From Hyalella azteca (lineage: Eukaryota > Arthropoda > Malacostraca > Amphipoda > Hyalellidae), in the NCBI RefSeq assembly GCF_000764305.2, contig NW_025947730.1, positions 62,001 to 126,000 on the forward strand: a DNA stretch of 64,000 bases. The letters run 5' to 3'. Of this stretch, positions 45,996-56,525 are shown piece after piece; positions within the stretch are counted from its first letter, which is position 1, and each line of letters begins with the position of its first letter. A program made the translations under genes and the position numbers. The notes beneath the pieces are model-generated. The model was given only the letters and a program-made list of their open reading frames with translations, did no database searches and was not told the DNA's origin.

Positions 45996-46424
45996 GCACT
46001 TATATTGTCACCAGGAACACATAGACTGTTTACGCACTTTTTTGTCACCAGGAACACATAGACTGTTTACGCACTTTCTGTCACCAGGAACGCATAGACT
46101 GTTTACGCACTTTTTCTTTCACCAGGAATACATAGACTGTTTACGCACTTTCTGTCACCCGGAACGCATAGACTGTTTACGCACTTATTCTTTCACCAGG
46201 AATGCTTAGACTGTTTACGCACTTATTCTGTCACTAGGAACACATAGACTGTTTACGCACTTATTTTGTCACCAGGAACACATAGACTGTTTACGCACTT
46301 TCTGTCAACCGGAACGCATAGATTGTTTACGCACTTATTCTTTCACCAGGAATACATAGACTGTTTACGCACTTATTTTGTCACCAGGAACACATAGACT
46401 GTTTACGCACTTATTTTGTCACCA
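45996..46424. repeat. 37-bp satellite
   Basis: About eleven copies of a 35-39 bp unit with ACACATAGACTGTTTACGCA and CTTATTTTGTCACCAGGA. Two units recur at 16.44 kb, and a diverged sister array lies at 46.97 kb. Confidence 0.93.
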
Positions 46425-46570
46425 GGGCCCATACTTTCAGAAAAAGTTAAGAGATCGTAAGTTCATCAGCCTATCATCGACGGCCTTTCAAGCAAAATCC
46501 ACCAATCATACACAAGAAAATAGAGCGTAATTACTTACGTTCACTTAGCGAGTTTTGAAAGTATGGCCCC
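46425..46570. mobile_element. 146-bp MITE
   Basis: Terminal inverted repeats GGGCCCATACTTTCAGAAAA and, in reverse complement, GGGGCCATACTTTCAAAACT, continuing weakly to ~37 bp. It inserted in or at the edge of the 37-bp satellite. No obvious target duplication longer than 2-3 bp. Confidence 0.75.
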
Positions 46571-46969
46571 AGTATGAATTATTACAGAGTACTTCAATAC
46601 TTCGGCTTTTTACTAGAATGAAACCTTATGAAAATTAGGTTAGTTATATTAAAATTGGTCAGGTTGAGATCGGCTAGGTGAGACTGGCTGTTAATTAAAT
46701 CTTACTGATACAACCCATATTAGTTTAACTTATCCGGTCCCAATCTATCATAACCAAATTTTTTGAAAGTTTCGTTTCAATCTGTAACGAAAAACCATAA
46801 AAAGAATAACTTCTGTTTCGGATTGCTGATATTATTTATGTTTTGAATTGCAATAAAATCCGATCAGAACTGAGGGACCTACGAGCTGTTAGGTTGCGCG
46901 TTGGTTACTCTTTGCGTTTGAACCGCTGGCGAGGTGGCGGGTCAGAACTGTCTAGCCCGTGTAGCTTGA
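46571..46969. other. Non-coding, nothing recognised
   Basis: No gene. Short runs of GGTTAGTTATATT and TTGGTCAGGTTGAG type suggest old simple repeats. Confidence 0.45.
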
Positions 46970-47192
46970 TCAGAACAATAATTTTAGCAATTACTTTGTT
47001 ACCAGGATCAAAACAATAATTTTGGCAATTATTTTGTTGCCAGGAACAGAGAGATTGTTTGAGCAATTATTTTGTTACCAAGATCAGAACAATAATTTTA
47101 GCAATTACTTTGTTACCAGGATCAAAACAATAATTTTGACAATTATTTTGTTACCAGGAGCAGAGAGATTGTTTGAGCAATTATTTTGGTTT
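46970..47192. repeat. 38-bp satellite, sister of the 46-kb array
   Basis: Copies alternate between GATCARAACAATAATTTTGG and GAACAGAGAGATTGTTTGAG, each followed by CAATTATTTTGTTACCAG. Aligning the second type with the 46.0-kb unit shows the same layout, so the two arrays share ancestry. Confidence 0.85.
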
Positions 47193-47597
47193 TTATAGGA
47201 ACTTCCTCGATTTTCTGTTGCGTATTCATAATTCGAAGCTCATTAATTTCTTTATTTTCTTCATCCTCAAATGAAATCATGTTCATTCAAAATTGTCTCC
47301 CGGAGTTTTTATTACACAAGCTTTTTATGTATAAATTGCATAAAAACATTTATAGTAATCCACATATGTAAAACAAAATCTGTAATTTAAGCATTATTTC
47401 TACAATATTAGTAAAAATTAATTTCGCCTCAACTTAACTTGCTCATCCCACACTCTCATGGCCGACAATAGTCCTCAATTCCCAGAACGTATAAGCATTA
47501 TTACGAGTGTCACGTCATTTAACCCGAGAACTTATGATTCCTCACACACGTAAAATCCAGAGCGGCTGACGACTTCGATGGTTGCGTGTTGTGCGCG

Positions 47598-49615
47598 ATG
47601 AATTTGACACGCGCGGCCCAACGCAGCCTCAAGGAATTCAGCGTCCGCAGGCTCTTCTTGCTGGCGCTCACTTGGTGGATGCTGGTCTACGTCTTCTCGA
47701 GGTAGAAATGTGGTACTTCTACCCTACTCAAGAATAAGCCATCAGACTCTACTTGGTGCTGACTAAGTAAATACGGGTCTACGTCATCTTGAGATAGACA
47801 AGTGAAGTTTCTACCCAAGTGTGGGGGTTATTCTTTCATTCACTCTACGCCAGTTCTTTCTTAATTCAATTCGCACTAAAATTTTCTATTTCTATTCTAA
47901 GCGGAATATTAGCATACTTTTTGTATCCGATATATATTTAGGTTCGGAAAATATATTATCACATAGGTTTGATTTCCAATTTAGGTTCTGATTTCCTGTG
48001 AATTTCATCTATAAATATAATAATGTTTTCTTTTTATTCTTGCAGGTATTCGACCTTGACTAAGTGCGTACCTCCCGACCCAACGACAGGTAATCTACTG
48101 AGAGAAATCATCATAAGAGATCAGAACTCACGGTTCACAGAAACTATGGATAGGCCAGCTAACACCGCCAGCATGTTCAACCTCCTCGCTGCAGAACCTC
48201 TGGTTGACAACTCACACTCTCTGTCCGACTCAGAGTTCGCAGAGATTCTGCAGAAGAAAGTACCTAACTTGCCTATCAGATACTGGCAAGCCTTAAACAA
48301 CAATTACCCCTCCATGAACAGTACTTGTGCTCTGTTCCCATCCCTCTTTGATTTACAATTTAATAATGTATACTGGCAGACTATGGAGACCTCTAATGGG
48401 ACCTTCTACCTTTACGGAGCGTACTATGATAACAGAACCCTAGTTGCCGGGAAGCCTGCGGTGAGGATGCTCGGCATGATCAACAGAATTGACCCAGAAG
48501 TAAAAACGACATGTCAGTTGTGGTTTAAAGAGTTAAATGCTCCTGTTTTTGCATCAGTATTCGAGTACCGGTACGTTTGGATCAAAGAATGGGGGAATCA
48601 CAGGAATGGAATAGTTCAGCCTTACTTGGTGTCTTGTCATATCCCAGTTGGATACCGCCATCTTGTACCAGAATCAGTGTCTTTAGTCGAAAAGCCGTGC
48701 GATATTGCTGTCACTAATTTAAGAGTAATTTACAACGTACCTGAAGATAAGAAGCGAGGTGAATTTGCAGTTTGCGTGAAGGGCCTTGATTTCCTGAACA
48801 AAGATTTCAGTGTGAGGCTCGTGGAGTGGCTGGAAACTCTGCACCACCTTGGGGCCGAGAAGATATTCCTTTACCAGCTGGAAATCCATCCGAACATTAC
48901 GAAAGTCTTAAAACACTACGAAGAACTAGGGTTGGTGGATGTGACACCCATTACTCTGCCGGCATACCAACCCAATATCAAAGGACTCAGACACATGTAC
49001 CTGCTGAACAGAGTCACGAACCAATATCAGAACGAGCTGATACCTTACAATGACTGCCTATACAAGAACATGTATAGATATAAGCACATAGCACTGCTCG
49101 ACATCGACGAGATTATCATGCCTAAAGGAAATAATATTCTATGGAAAGACCTACTTGAAAATGTTGTTAAAAAAGCGTTGGAAAAGGAAAAAATCGAATA
49201 TTCATCGTTTGACGTACGCAATGTCTATTTTTTTGACACTCACGAACAAAACGACGTAGGTCACGCACGCTTTGGAGACATACCTCGATACATGCACATG
49301 TTTCAGCACGTTTACCGAGCAAAGAACCACACGCAACCTGGCTATTACATAAAGTGCTTCCATAATCCCGAGCGGGTGTTGACTTTACATAACCATTATC
49401 CGCTCTCTTGTCTCAACGTGCCTTGTATATCGTATTCAATCGACATAGAAGACGCCCAACTCCAACACTACCGCGCAGACTGCGTGGCAGAACTCATGGG
49501 TATGTGTGCTGAATACAGAAACTCCACAGTACGCGACGACACCATCTGGAGGCTTAAGAACCCTGTTATATCCAAAGTTACTGATAGCCTTGTCAAGCTA
49601 GGGTTCTTTCAGTGA
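47598..49615 (+). CDS. GT92-family (DUF23) glycosyltransferase, type II membrane protein
   Basis: Two exons, 47598-47701 and 48046-49615, give 557 residues. Exon 1 encodes MNLTRAAQRS, a basic stretch and a hydrophobic anchor RLFLLALTWWMLVYVFS (about residues 18-34), as expected of a Golgi type II enzyme. The donor is GAG|GTAGAA, the acceptor TTGCAG, phase 2. Exon 2 holds the catalytic region: EFAVCVKGLDFLNKDF near 278, LGAEKIFLYQL, YKHIALLDIDEIIMP with the DxD-type motif at 387-389, and a C-terminal H-N-H segment TLHNHYPL. GT92 members such as worm GALT-1 transfer galactose to glycans; the substrate here is unknown. An ATG at 48023 lies in intron and would lose the anchor. Only this gene and RpL15 look conventional here. 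Confidence 0.9.
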
Positions 49616-49860
49616 GACTTAGGTTCTGGTAGTGGCAATAAGACCCCATCACATACAGGCTTAGTGACAGCCTTATCAAGCTAGACTTCTTTCAGTAAGA
49701 CTCTGGGTCTGATAGGGTTAATGATGACCCAATCAAATTTAGGGTAATTGAGAGACTTTGGGTCTGGTAGTGACAATGTGACAATAAAGACCCCATCACA
49801 TTCTGGCTTACTGGCATCCTAGTCATGCAAAAGTTCTTTTAGTCAGATTCTGCTTCTAGT
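49616..49860 (+). repeat. GT92 3' UTR: degenerate copies of the gene's own 3' end
   Basis: The end of the coding region and stop (AGCCTTGTCAAGCTAGGGTT ... TTTCAGTGAGACT) is repeated about twice downstream in diverged form, at about 49665-49700 (AGCCTTATCAAGCTAGACTT) and about 49825-49855. The blocks GGGTCTGGTAGTG and AAGACCCCATCACAT lie between copies. Confidence 0.7.
49783..49788 (+). terminator. Candidate polyadenylation signal of the GT92 gene
   Basis: AATAAA about 170 bp after the stop. A second candidate is at 50158-50163 (GTGAATAAAAG). Which is used cannot be decided from the sequence. Confidence 0.45.
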
Positions 49861-50389
49861 GGAGACGGTAAATCAATTGAGGAGGTAATTAGTTATAAAA
49901 ATCTATTGTGGGATGTTATACCGCAAATGAGCCAAGTGAAGAGTAATGAGAAAAATCGTCAGAACATTTATATTCTAAATAGCTTAATTACACTCATTTT
50001 ACTCCGTACTTGAGTGCCGTTTGATCTTCCCAGTCAAGAACTCTATGAATTTAGTTTTGTTACCCACCCATGCCTGAGGTGAGTCTGAGACGGCAGTTGT
50101 ACAGTACTGTAAGATAAAAAATGTAAGTTACCCGTAGAAAATTCAATTTTGTTTGTGAATAAAAGAACTCTACATGAGATCTATAGGATTTTTATGGCGG
50201 AATACAAAATGGAAGGAAATGAAATGTGACTCGCTCGTGGATTGCACAGAGTTCTATCATATCGCATGTGTTGTGTGGGATTACCGTAGATTAGGGTTCG
50301 TTGAGGTATCCGACCGTTTCTTGTACGAGCCTCTCGAACATGCGAGACAAAAAGGGAGATACCAAATGTTCAGATCTGTTGTTCCCTCA

Positions 50390-50652
50390 CATCGTGTCAC
50401 TTCTCTCGGCACACTCCCTCACATTGACCCACTTCTCTTCCCTCGGCACACTCCCTCACATTGACTCATTTCTCTTCCCAAGGCACACTCCCTCACATTG
50501 ACTCACTTCTCTTCCCTCGGCACACTCCCTCACATTGACTCATTTCTCTTCCCCCGGCACACTCCCTCACATTGAGCCACTTCTCTTCCCTCGGCACACT
50601 CCCTCACATTGACCCACTTCTCTTCCCTCGGCACACTCCCTCACATTGACAG
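50390..50652. repeat. 38-bp satellite
   Basis: About seven copies of CTCGGCACACTCCCTCACAT followed by TGACTCATTTCTCTTCC. Direct repeats without unique spacers. Confidence 0.93.
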
Positions 50653-50882
50653 GCTGATGCCTCATTCAGCCACATCGTCATCACTGCAGCGTGGCTGATG
50701 CCTCAATCAGCCACATCGTCATCACTGCAGCGTGGCTGATGCCTCAATCAGCCACATCGTCGTCACTACAGCGTGGCTGATGCCTCATTCAGCCACATCG
50801 TCATCACTACAGCGTGGCTGATGCCTCATTCAGCCACATCGTCATCACTATAGCGTGGCTGATGCCTCATTCAGCCACCTTT
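50652..50882. repeat. ~41-bp satellite
   Basis: Five to six copies of GGCTGATGCCTCATTCAGCC followed by ACATCGTCATCACTACAGCG. Each unit contains the near-palindrome GGCTGATGCCTCATTCAGCC. It follows the 38-bp array without a gap. Confidence 0.93.
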
Positions 50883-51004
50883 TTCACTACAACTTTACTA
50901 AGCTTTGGCAAAACACAACATATAAATTCTTAATAAATCAGGTTGGGAATCTGTAAAATTCTCAAGAACGCATATTCAGGGCATTAATGCGTTTACTGTT
51001 AAAC

Positions 51005-51175
51005 GACATTCATGAATGTGAACATTTTTAATGATGCCATCAACATGGAACATCAAATACATTCATGAATGTCAACATTTTAAATGATGCCATCAACATA
51101 GAACATCATACACATTCATGAATGTCAACATTTTAAATGATACCATCAACGTAGAACATCAAAGACATTCATCAA
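51005..51175. repeat. ~53-bp tandem repeat
   Basis: Three copies containing CATTCATGAATGTCAACATT and TAAATGATGCCATCAACAT. Confidence 0.9.
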
Positions 51176-52537
51176 CCTTTCCTTTGTGATGCTATTCAGA
51201 ACCACAAAATCAATTGTCACTATCACTACCAAAGCAGTGAGCAGCGAAGTAGAAATATCATTAAATATCACTGATATCGATGACGTCATGAGGTCAAAGT
51301 AGTGTAATGATCCATAAATGATAGCTAGAAATCATTGATGATACTGTAGAGAGTGTTTATGAAAGATTCACAGGTTATTCATATAGCTTCTAAACGAGAT
51401 GGATGATGAATCAGGAAATAGTAATTGAGGATTAAATGAATATTTGACGGTGACATTATTGATGACGGGGTGCTAAAGATTAGCTAAGGTTTCTAGTACC
51501 GGTTACTGAGTGAAGGTTACTTAATAAAGCTCACTCAAAATTATTACACGTGATTTGATAAAAGTATTCATAATTATGCTTACGAAGTAGCAGGAAAAGT
51601 AAATTCAGAATCACCTTTATTATTTTTAATTGAAAAAATGTGTATTTTGAATGAGGATGTAAATTTGTAAGATAGTTTTAAAAATCATCATAACTTTCTA
51701 CGGGGTGGTACAGTGAGGACCGATGTTACATGGCGTCGCTGCACAGTGAAGAAAATGTACATGTTATAAGGCAGGGCGCTCGATCGAATACGATATTACA
51801 ATTTTGATTAATTTGTGATAGTAAGCTTGAGTATATCACAGTATTTTAATTTATTATATTTTCTTATATTCTATTTTGAGGAAAAGCCTTGATTTTCAAG
51901 CTGGTCTAGTCGCTTAAAATCAAGATCAAGTTAATTTAAGCATAAAGAATATACATCAAATTATACATAGGATTACGGTTTTATCATTCTATTGAATACT
52001 GAATTATATTTTAACAATGGATGATTTCAACAGAAAGATGATTAATATGTCATATGAACCTAATTAAGGAAGCGAACGCTCAACGGGTGTTATCGTCGCT
52101 AAAAAAAGTTTTTCAAATTATAAGAATAAATACAAAAACGCCATATACACTCAGAAAAATTAGTGATATTTTTTTTAATGGCGAGGCAATTTATGCCCTT
52201 ATTTGGGTCAACATGACCCAGTTTGAGCGGGCACAAGGGCGTACCAGTGCTACGTCAGCTCTTCTCTTGTGCAGTGAGTAAAAAAAAGTGTCATTATTTT
52301 TAAAATTTAATCCATTTCTACTTCTGTGAGTTGCGCAGTTAATGCAGTAGGTTATAGTGAAATGCATTGTAAATCCTTGCGTTCCTCGAATTCTACAGTG
52401 GCATGCATTCTTAATCATTATTTATTAGTAAAATATATTCAAGTACCTAATCTATCGTATTCTACAGTTTAGAAATAAAATGTCTGCATCAAAGTTAACG
52501 TAGAAATACTAAGGAAAATCTGGTCTGTCCTGTCAAC
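51176..52537. other. Non-coding, no gene recognised
   Basis: AT-rich. A minus-strand frame ending at 52191 contains RADVALVRPCARSNW, which loosely resembles exon 3 of the secreted-protein family, but splice sites are not convincing. Confidence 0.4.
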
Positions 52538-52616
52538 GTCTGGCAGCCGCAGCTACCAGCAGCAGGAGGCACCGACGTCTTCATCTTGGCTCCGTGGGGG
52601 CAAACTTTTTTCGTGG
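52538..52616 (-). pseudogene. Small secreted-protein family, locus F, signal-peptide exon remnant
   Basis: The minus strand reads AGTTTGCCCCC, GAGCCAAGATGAAGACGTCG and then GTGCCTCCTGCTGCTGG, matching the 5' UTR and signal-peptide exon of genes C, D and E. Five bases (TTGCT in gene C) are missing after ACGTCG, which shifts the frame, and the acceptor AG of this exon has changed. No convincing further exon was found downstream on the minus strand. A Tc1 element lies ~120 bp upstream of it. I read it as a dead fragment of a sixth family copy. Confidence 0.7.
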
Positions 52617-52739
52617 AGAAATGCTTTGCTTTTGATGAACTTCAGGTGTCATTTTGACTGAAACATGCAGGCAATTTTCTATCATTGCAAAATATTTCCG
52701 AGATATTGCAATGCATTATTCGTATTTAAAACAAGTATA

Positions 52740-54345
52740 CAGTGGGTAAAATAAATATTTAGTCAGTCATCAATTGTGCAAGTTCTCCTACTTAAAATGA
52801 TTAGAGAGGCCTGCAATTGACATCATTGATAGACCTCAACTACGAGAGACCAAATGTGAAAAAAATTGAGAAAATAATTTTGTCGGACTTTTAAAGGTGT
52901 TATTTGCAAATGATGGTGGAAAATAAGTATTTGGTCAATAACAAAAGTGCATCTCAAAACTTTATCACTTTATTGTATATCCTTTGTTGGCAATGACAGA
53001 GGTCAAACGTTTTCTGCAAGTCTTTAATTACAAGGTTGGTACACACTGTTGCTGGTATGTTGGCTCATTCCTCCATGCAGATCTCCTCTAGAGTTGTTTT
53101 GGGTTGTCGGCGGGCAATACGGATGTTCAACTCCCTCCAAAGGATTTCGATGGGGTTGAGATCGGGAAACTGGCTAGGTCACTCCAGGACTTAGAAATGT
53201 TTCTTACGAAGCCACTCCTTTGTTGCCCTGGCAGTGTGTTTGGGACCATTGTCATGCTGAAAGTCCCAGCCACGTTTCATCTCCATTGCCCTTGCTGATG
53301 GAAGGAGGTTTGCACCCAAAATCTCACGATACATGGCCCCATTTATTCTTTCATGTACACGGACCAGCCGTTCTGGTCCCTTTGCATAAAAACAGACCCA
53401 AAGCACGAAGTTGCCACCCCCATGCTTCACAGTTGGTATGATGTTCTTTGGATGCAACTCCGCACTTACTTGCCTCTAAACATGACGAGTTGTGTTTTTA
53501 CCAAATAGTCCTACTTTGGTTCCATCTGACCATATATATGACATTTTCCCAATACTCTTCTTCTGGAACATCCATCTTCTCTCTTGCAAACTTCAAACGT
53601 GCCTGGATATGGACTAGCTTATGCTGGGGGACACGTCTGTCACTGCAAGATCTCAGTACCTGGCGTCGTAGTGTGTTGCTGATGGTAGCTTTTGTAACGT
53701 TCCCAGCTTCTGTAGGTCATTCACTAGATCCCCCTTGTAGATCTGGGATTTTTCTTCACCGTTCTTGTGATCGTTTTGATTAGACGGGCTGAGATCTCGC
53801 GTGGAGACCCAGATCGAGGGAGAATAGTAGTGGTCTTGTATGTCTTCCATTTTCTGATTGTTGCTTCCACAGTAGATTTCTTCACACCAAGCTGCTTGCC
53901 TCCTGCTGATTCTGTCTTCCAAGCCTGGTGCAGGTCTATATAATTCGGTTTCTGGTGTCCTCCGACAGCTCTTTCGTCTTCACCATAATGGAGTTTCGAG
54001 TGTGACTGAGGTTGTGGGCAGGTGTCTTTTATACAGTTAACGACTCAAACAGGTTCCATCAATACAGGTAATGTATGGGGGGGAATAGAGTCTCTTAAAA
54101 AAAGAAGTTACAGGTCTCTGACAGCCAGAAATCATGATTGTTTGTAGGTTACCAAATACTTACTTTCCACCATCATTTGCAAATAACATCTTTAAAAGTC
54201 CGACAAAATGATTTTCTCAATTTTTTCACATTTTGTCTCTCATAGTTGAGTTCTACCTATGATGCCAACTGGAGGCCTCTCTCATCATTTTAAGTGCGAG
54301 AACTTGCATAATTGATGACTGACTACATGCTTATTTTCCCCACTG
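52740..54345 (-). mobile_element. Tc1-like DNA transposon with long terminal repeats, 1606 bp
   Basis: TA dinucleotides flank inverted repeats of about 195 bp (52740-52934 and 54151-54345) beginning CAGTGGGKAAAATAA. The transposase is encoded between them on the minus strand and is broken. The long repeats differ at several positions, so the insertion is not recent. The terminus and protein motifs resemble Tc1 elements well known from fish and other vertebrates and their parasites. Confidence 0.93.
52965..53986 (-). pseudogene. Tc1-like transposase, inactivated
   Basis: The start at 53986 reads MVKTKELSEDTRNRII and hits a stop at once. After frameshifts the DNA-binding part continues with KKSTVEATIRKWKTYKTTTI and ILPRSGSPREISARL. 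The catalytic part contains [31 protein letters not shown] (catalytic Asp), [14 protein letters not shown], and [10 protein letters not shown] for the last acidic residue. At least three frameshifts or stops make it non-functional. Intact relatives are ~340 residues. Confidence 0.9.
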
Positions 54346-56194
54346 TATATTTCATGCGTAGATTGCTTTGATCTCAGTAAATTTGTAGTACTGAGCTACG
54401 TGGGATATTACCCACTTAAGTTTAATTCACTAATATTCGACAATTTACTTAACAATTTAGAATGCACTACATGCTGGAAATATCAGTAGAGTAAATTTGA
54501 GCTCCACACCTGAGCGTGTGGCGAGAAAAACAATAAATTGCAGGACAAACTAAACAGAAAAAAATTCTTCACAACGGCGGCCTCGGAAAATGACGTATTG
54601 GCGCGTATTAATCGTTTTTCTTTCACTGCACAAACGTCAATATTCCTGGCACATATTCAGGGAAGGATGTGGTAAACCACGAATTGAAAGTTTTATTGGC
54701 CGCAATGAGAAGTAGAGCCGTTCATAAAAGTTGGTATCATGTCAACGCTTTGTCACAGCACGAGAATGATGAACAGGTATCGTCCGTGGAGGTGTGACAG
54801 GTTGTGAATAGACACGTTGAATATATTGTACATGTATACAACACATGCTGCCAAGCTTGTATATTGAAGCTTTTCTGTAAAATATACTGTACATATACAA
54901 AACACACAACACATGGTTTTACTCTAACACATTTTATCAATAGAATTGCATCAGTTGGTTAAGGGGAAAAACATCATTGATTGTGCATTCCGTGTGTCTT
55001 CTTAAATTAATATTTTTTGTGGCTGAAAACTTCCACAAAGTATATGATTTTTGATATTTTTAAAAAATCTTTGTTTCTTTATTGTAAACTCGGCGTCATG
55101 ACATCAAGGCGAGTACTGCGGCAATGCAATCCTCAGCAAGTTCGGTGTAAAGGCAACCTAAAGCGCAACACCTTTTATCTCACATTGCGGTAATATGTAA
55201 AGACATTGTAATAGGGTGTTTGCTAAAGTTAGTTATGTAGTAAGGTAGTTACCAATTGTGTTTTAATGTTGTAAAATACCATTCGTGACCCAAGATATCA
55301 TAACTATATTATATATTTAAACTGTATTGCTGATTTGATGAAGCCCTGCCATAAAGACTGAACATAAGAAGCCATTAGCCATTATAGCGTTGTGGGGGGG
55401 GAGGTGAGGCAGCCGATCAGCTCTTCAATGCAGCGGCTGAGCGGGTCCACCTCTCAGTCCAAAACGCCTTTCTTATTAAACTTCATCAAACTAAAATTGA
55501 ATTTAGAATAAACCGAACAAGTTAGAAATTACCGATCAGTTTTGATTAAACAGAATGACATTGTTAGTTTAAACTTTTTAGTTAGTTAGAAGTTTAGTTT
55601 CTTGATGTGAAATAATAGATACTATAGAATTGGCATCAATATTCTCTAAATTTTAATGAATGAGATGTTTGAAGACTTGATAAGCCTTCATTTTAAGACT
55701 TGTTGACATACTGTCGTACCTGTTATTTAAAACTAGAGAAACTAAACTCTAAATGAGTTCTAAAAAATAATATGGTATTCATTTTAATTAGACTTGTCTA
55801 AGTGAAAGGATCTACTCTATATTTAAGAAATTCAAATTGCTGATCAAAGGAAAATATTTTGCCTCATGCAGTTGCTCATTACCCTGGCTGCAAACAAGAT
55901 TTTTCTTTTATTGCATAGAAAGATTATTATTCTGAAGACAGTTTTCTGCCACTTATGAATCGATTCAGGTTTGTTATTTGCACTAGAAATGAAATTCGTT
56001 TTGTCCAATCTGTCCTCGATTGACTAACGGAGCTGTCTAGTTCTGCTGCAATCGAACTAATGATTCCTGTTTGTAGATTACGTTTATTTGTATTTTCTCT
56101 CGTGAGCTGGACTCGAAATCAGATTTAATTCTTTAATCTTACTCTAGTGTTCACGAGGTAAGAATTCTAAGTATCGTTAGTTGCCAGAATTATT
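54346..56194. other. AT-rich non-coding, no gene recognised
   Basis: Contains a poly-G stretch at 55393-55402 and otherwise unique-looking sequence. No frame with gene features. Confidence 0.5.
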
Positions 56195-56525
56195 CATGTT
56201 ACCGACATGTGGAACAGCCTCCCCGATTACGTGGTTGGCGCTCCGAGTATGAACGCGTTCAAGAATAGACTAGAATCACTAGATAAAGCTATGGAATAAT
56301 GTACTGTATGTTCAGACTTGAAATGCCTAGCACCATATCGAACCCGGTGAAAGTCTACTAACTATTTCAAACTATCGTTAGTTGAAAAGATCCGGTCAAA
56401 TGACACGATTCTTCTTCTGTGATTCTTCATCTTCTGTAAACAGGTCATGAAAAATACAAAAATCGGCGACAGGCCACATCAGGCCTGCTCTTCAGCGCTG
56501 ACTTCACTATGTTATGTAATGTTAA
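56195..56525 (+). mobile_element. CR1-like LINE 3' fragment
   Basis: Starts in the C-terminal coding block (TGGAACAGCCTCCCCGATTA, equivalent to TWNSLPD), keeps GAACGCGTTCAAGAATAGAC, and ends with the tail AAATCGGCGACAGGCCACAT and ATGTTATGTAATG. It belongs to the same subfamily as the 40.1-kb copy. It is 5'-truncated. Confidence 0.78.

Noticed and set aside
48826..49053. A second plus-strand frame inside the GT92 gene
   Set aside because: It is an out-of-frame shadow of the glycosyltransferase exon, which carries the DxD and other family motifs.
50390..50882. Regular direct repeats resembling a CRISPR array
   Set aside because: Units are contiguous or separated by equally repeated sequence, there are no unique spacers and no cas-like genes, and the genome is eukaryotic. 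They are satellites.
52191..52418. A possible exon 3 of locus F (RADVALVRPC)
   Set aside because: Resemblance to the family exon is short, the acceptor is weak and no phase-compatible neighbour exon was found.
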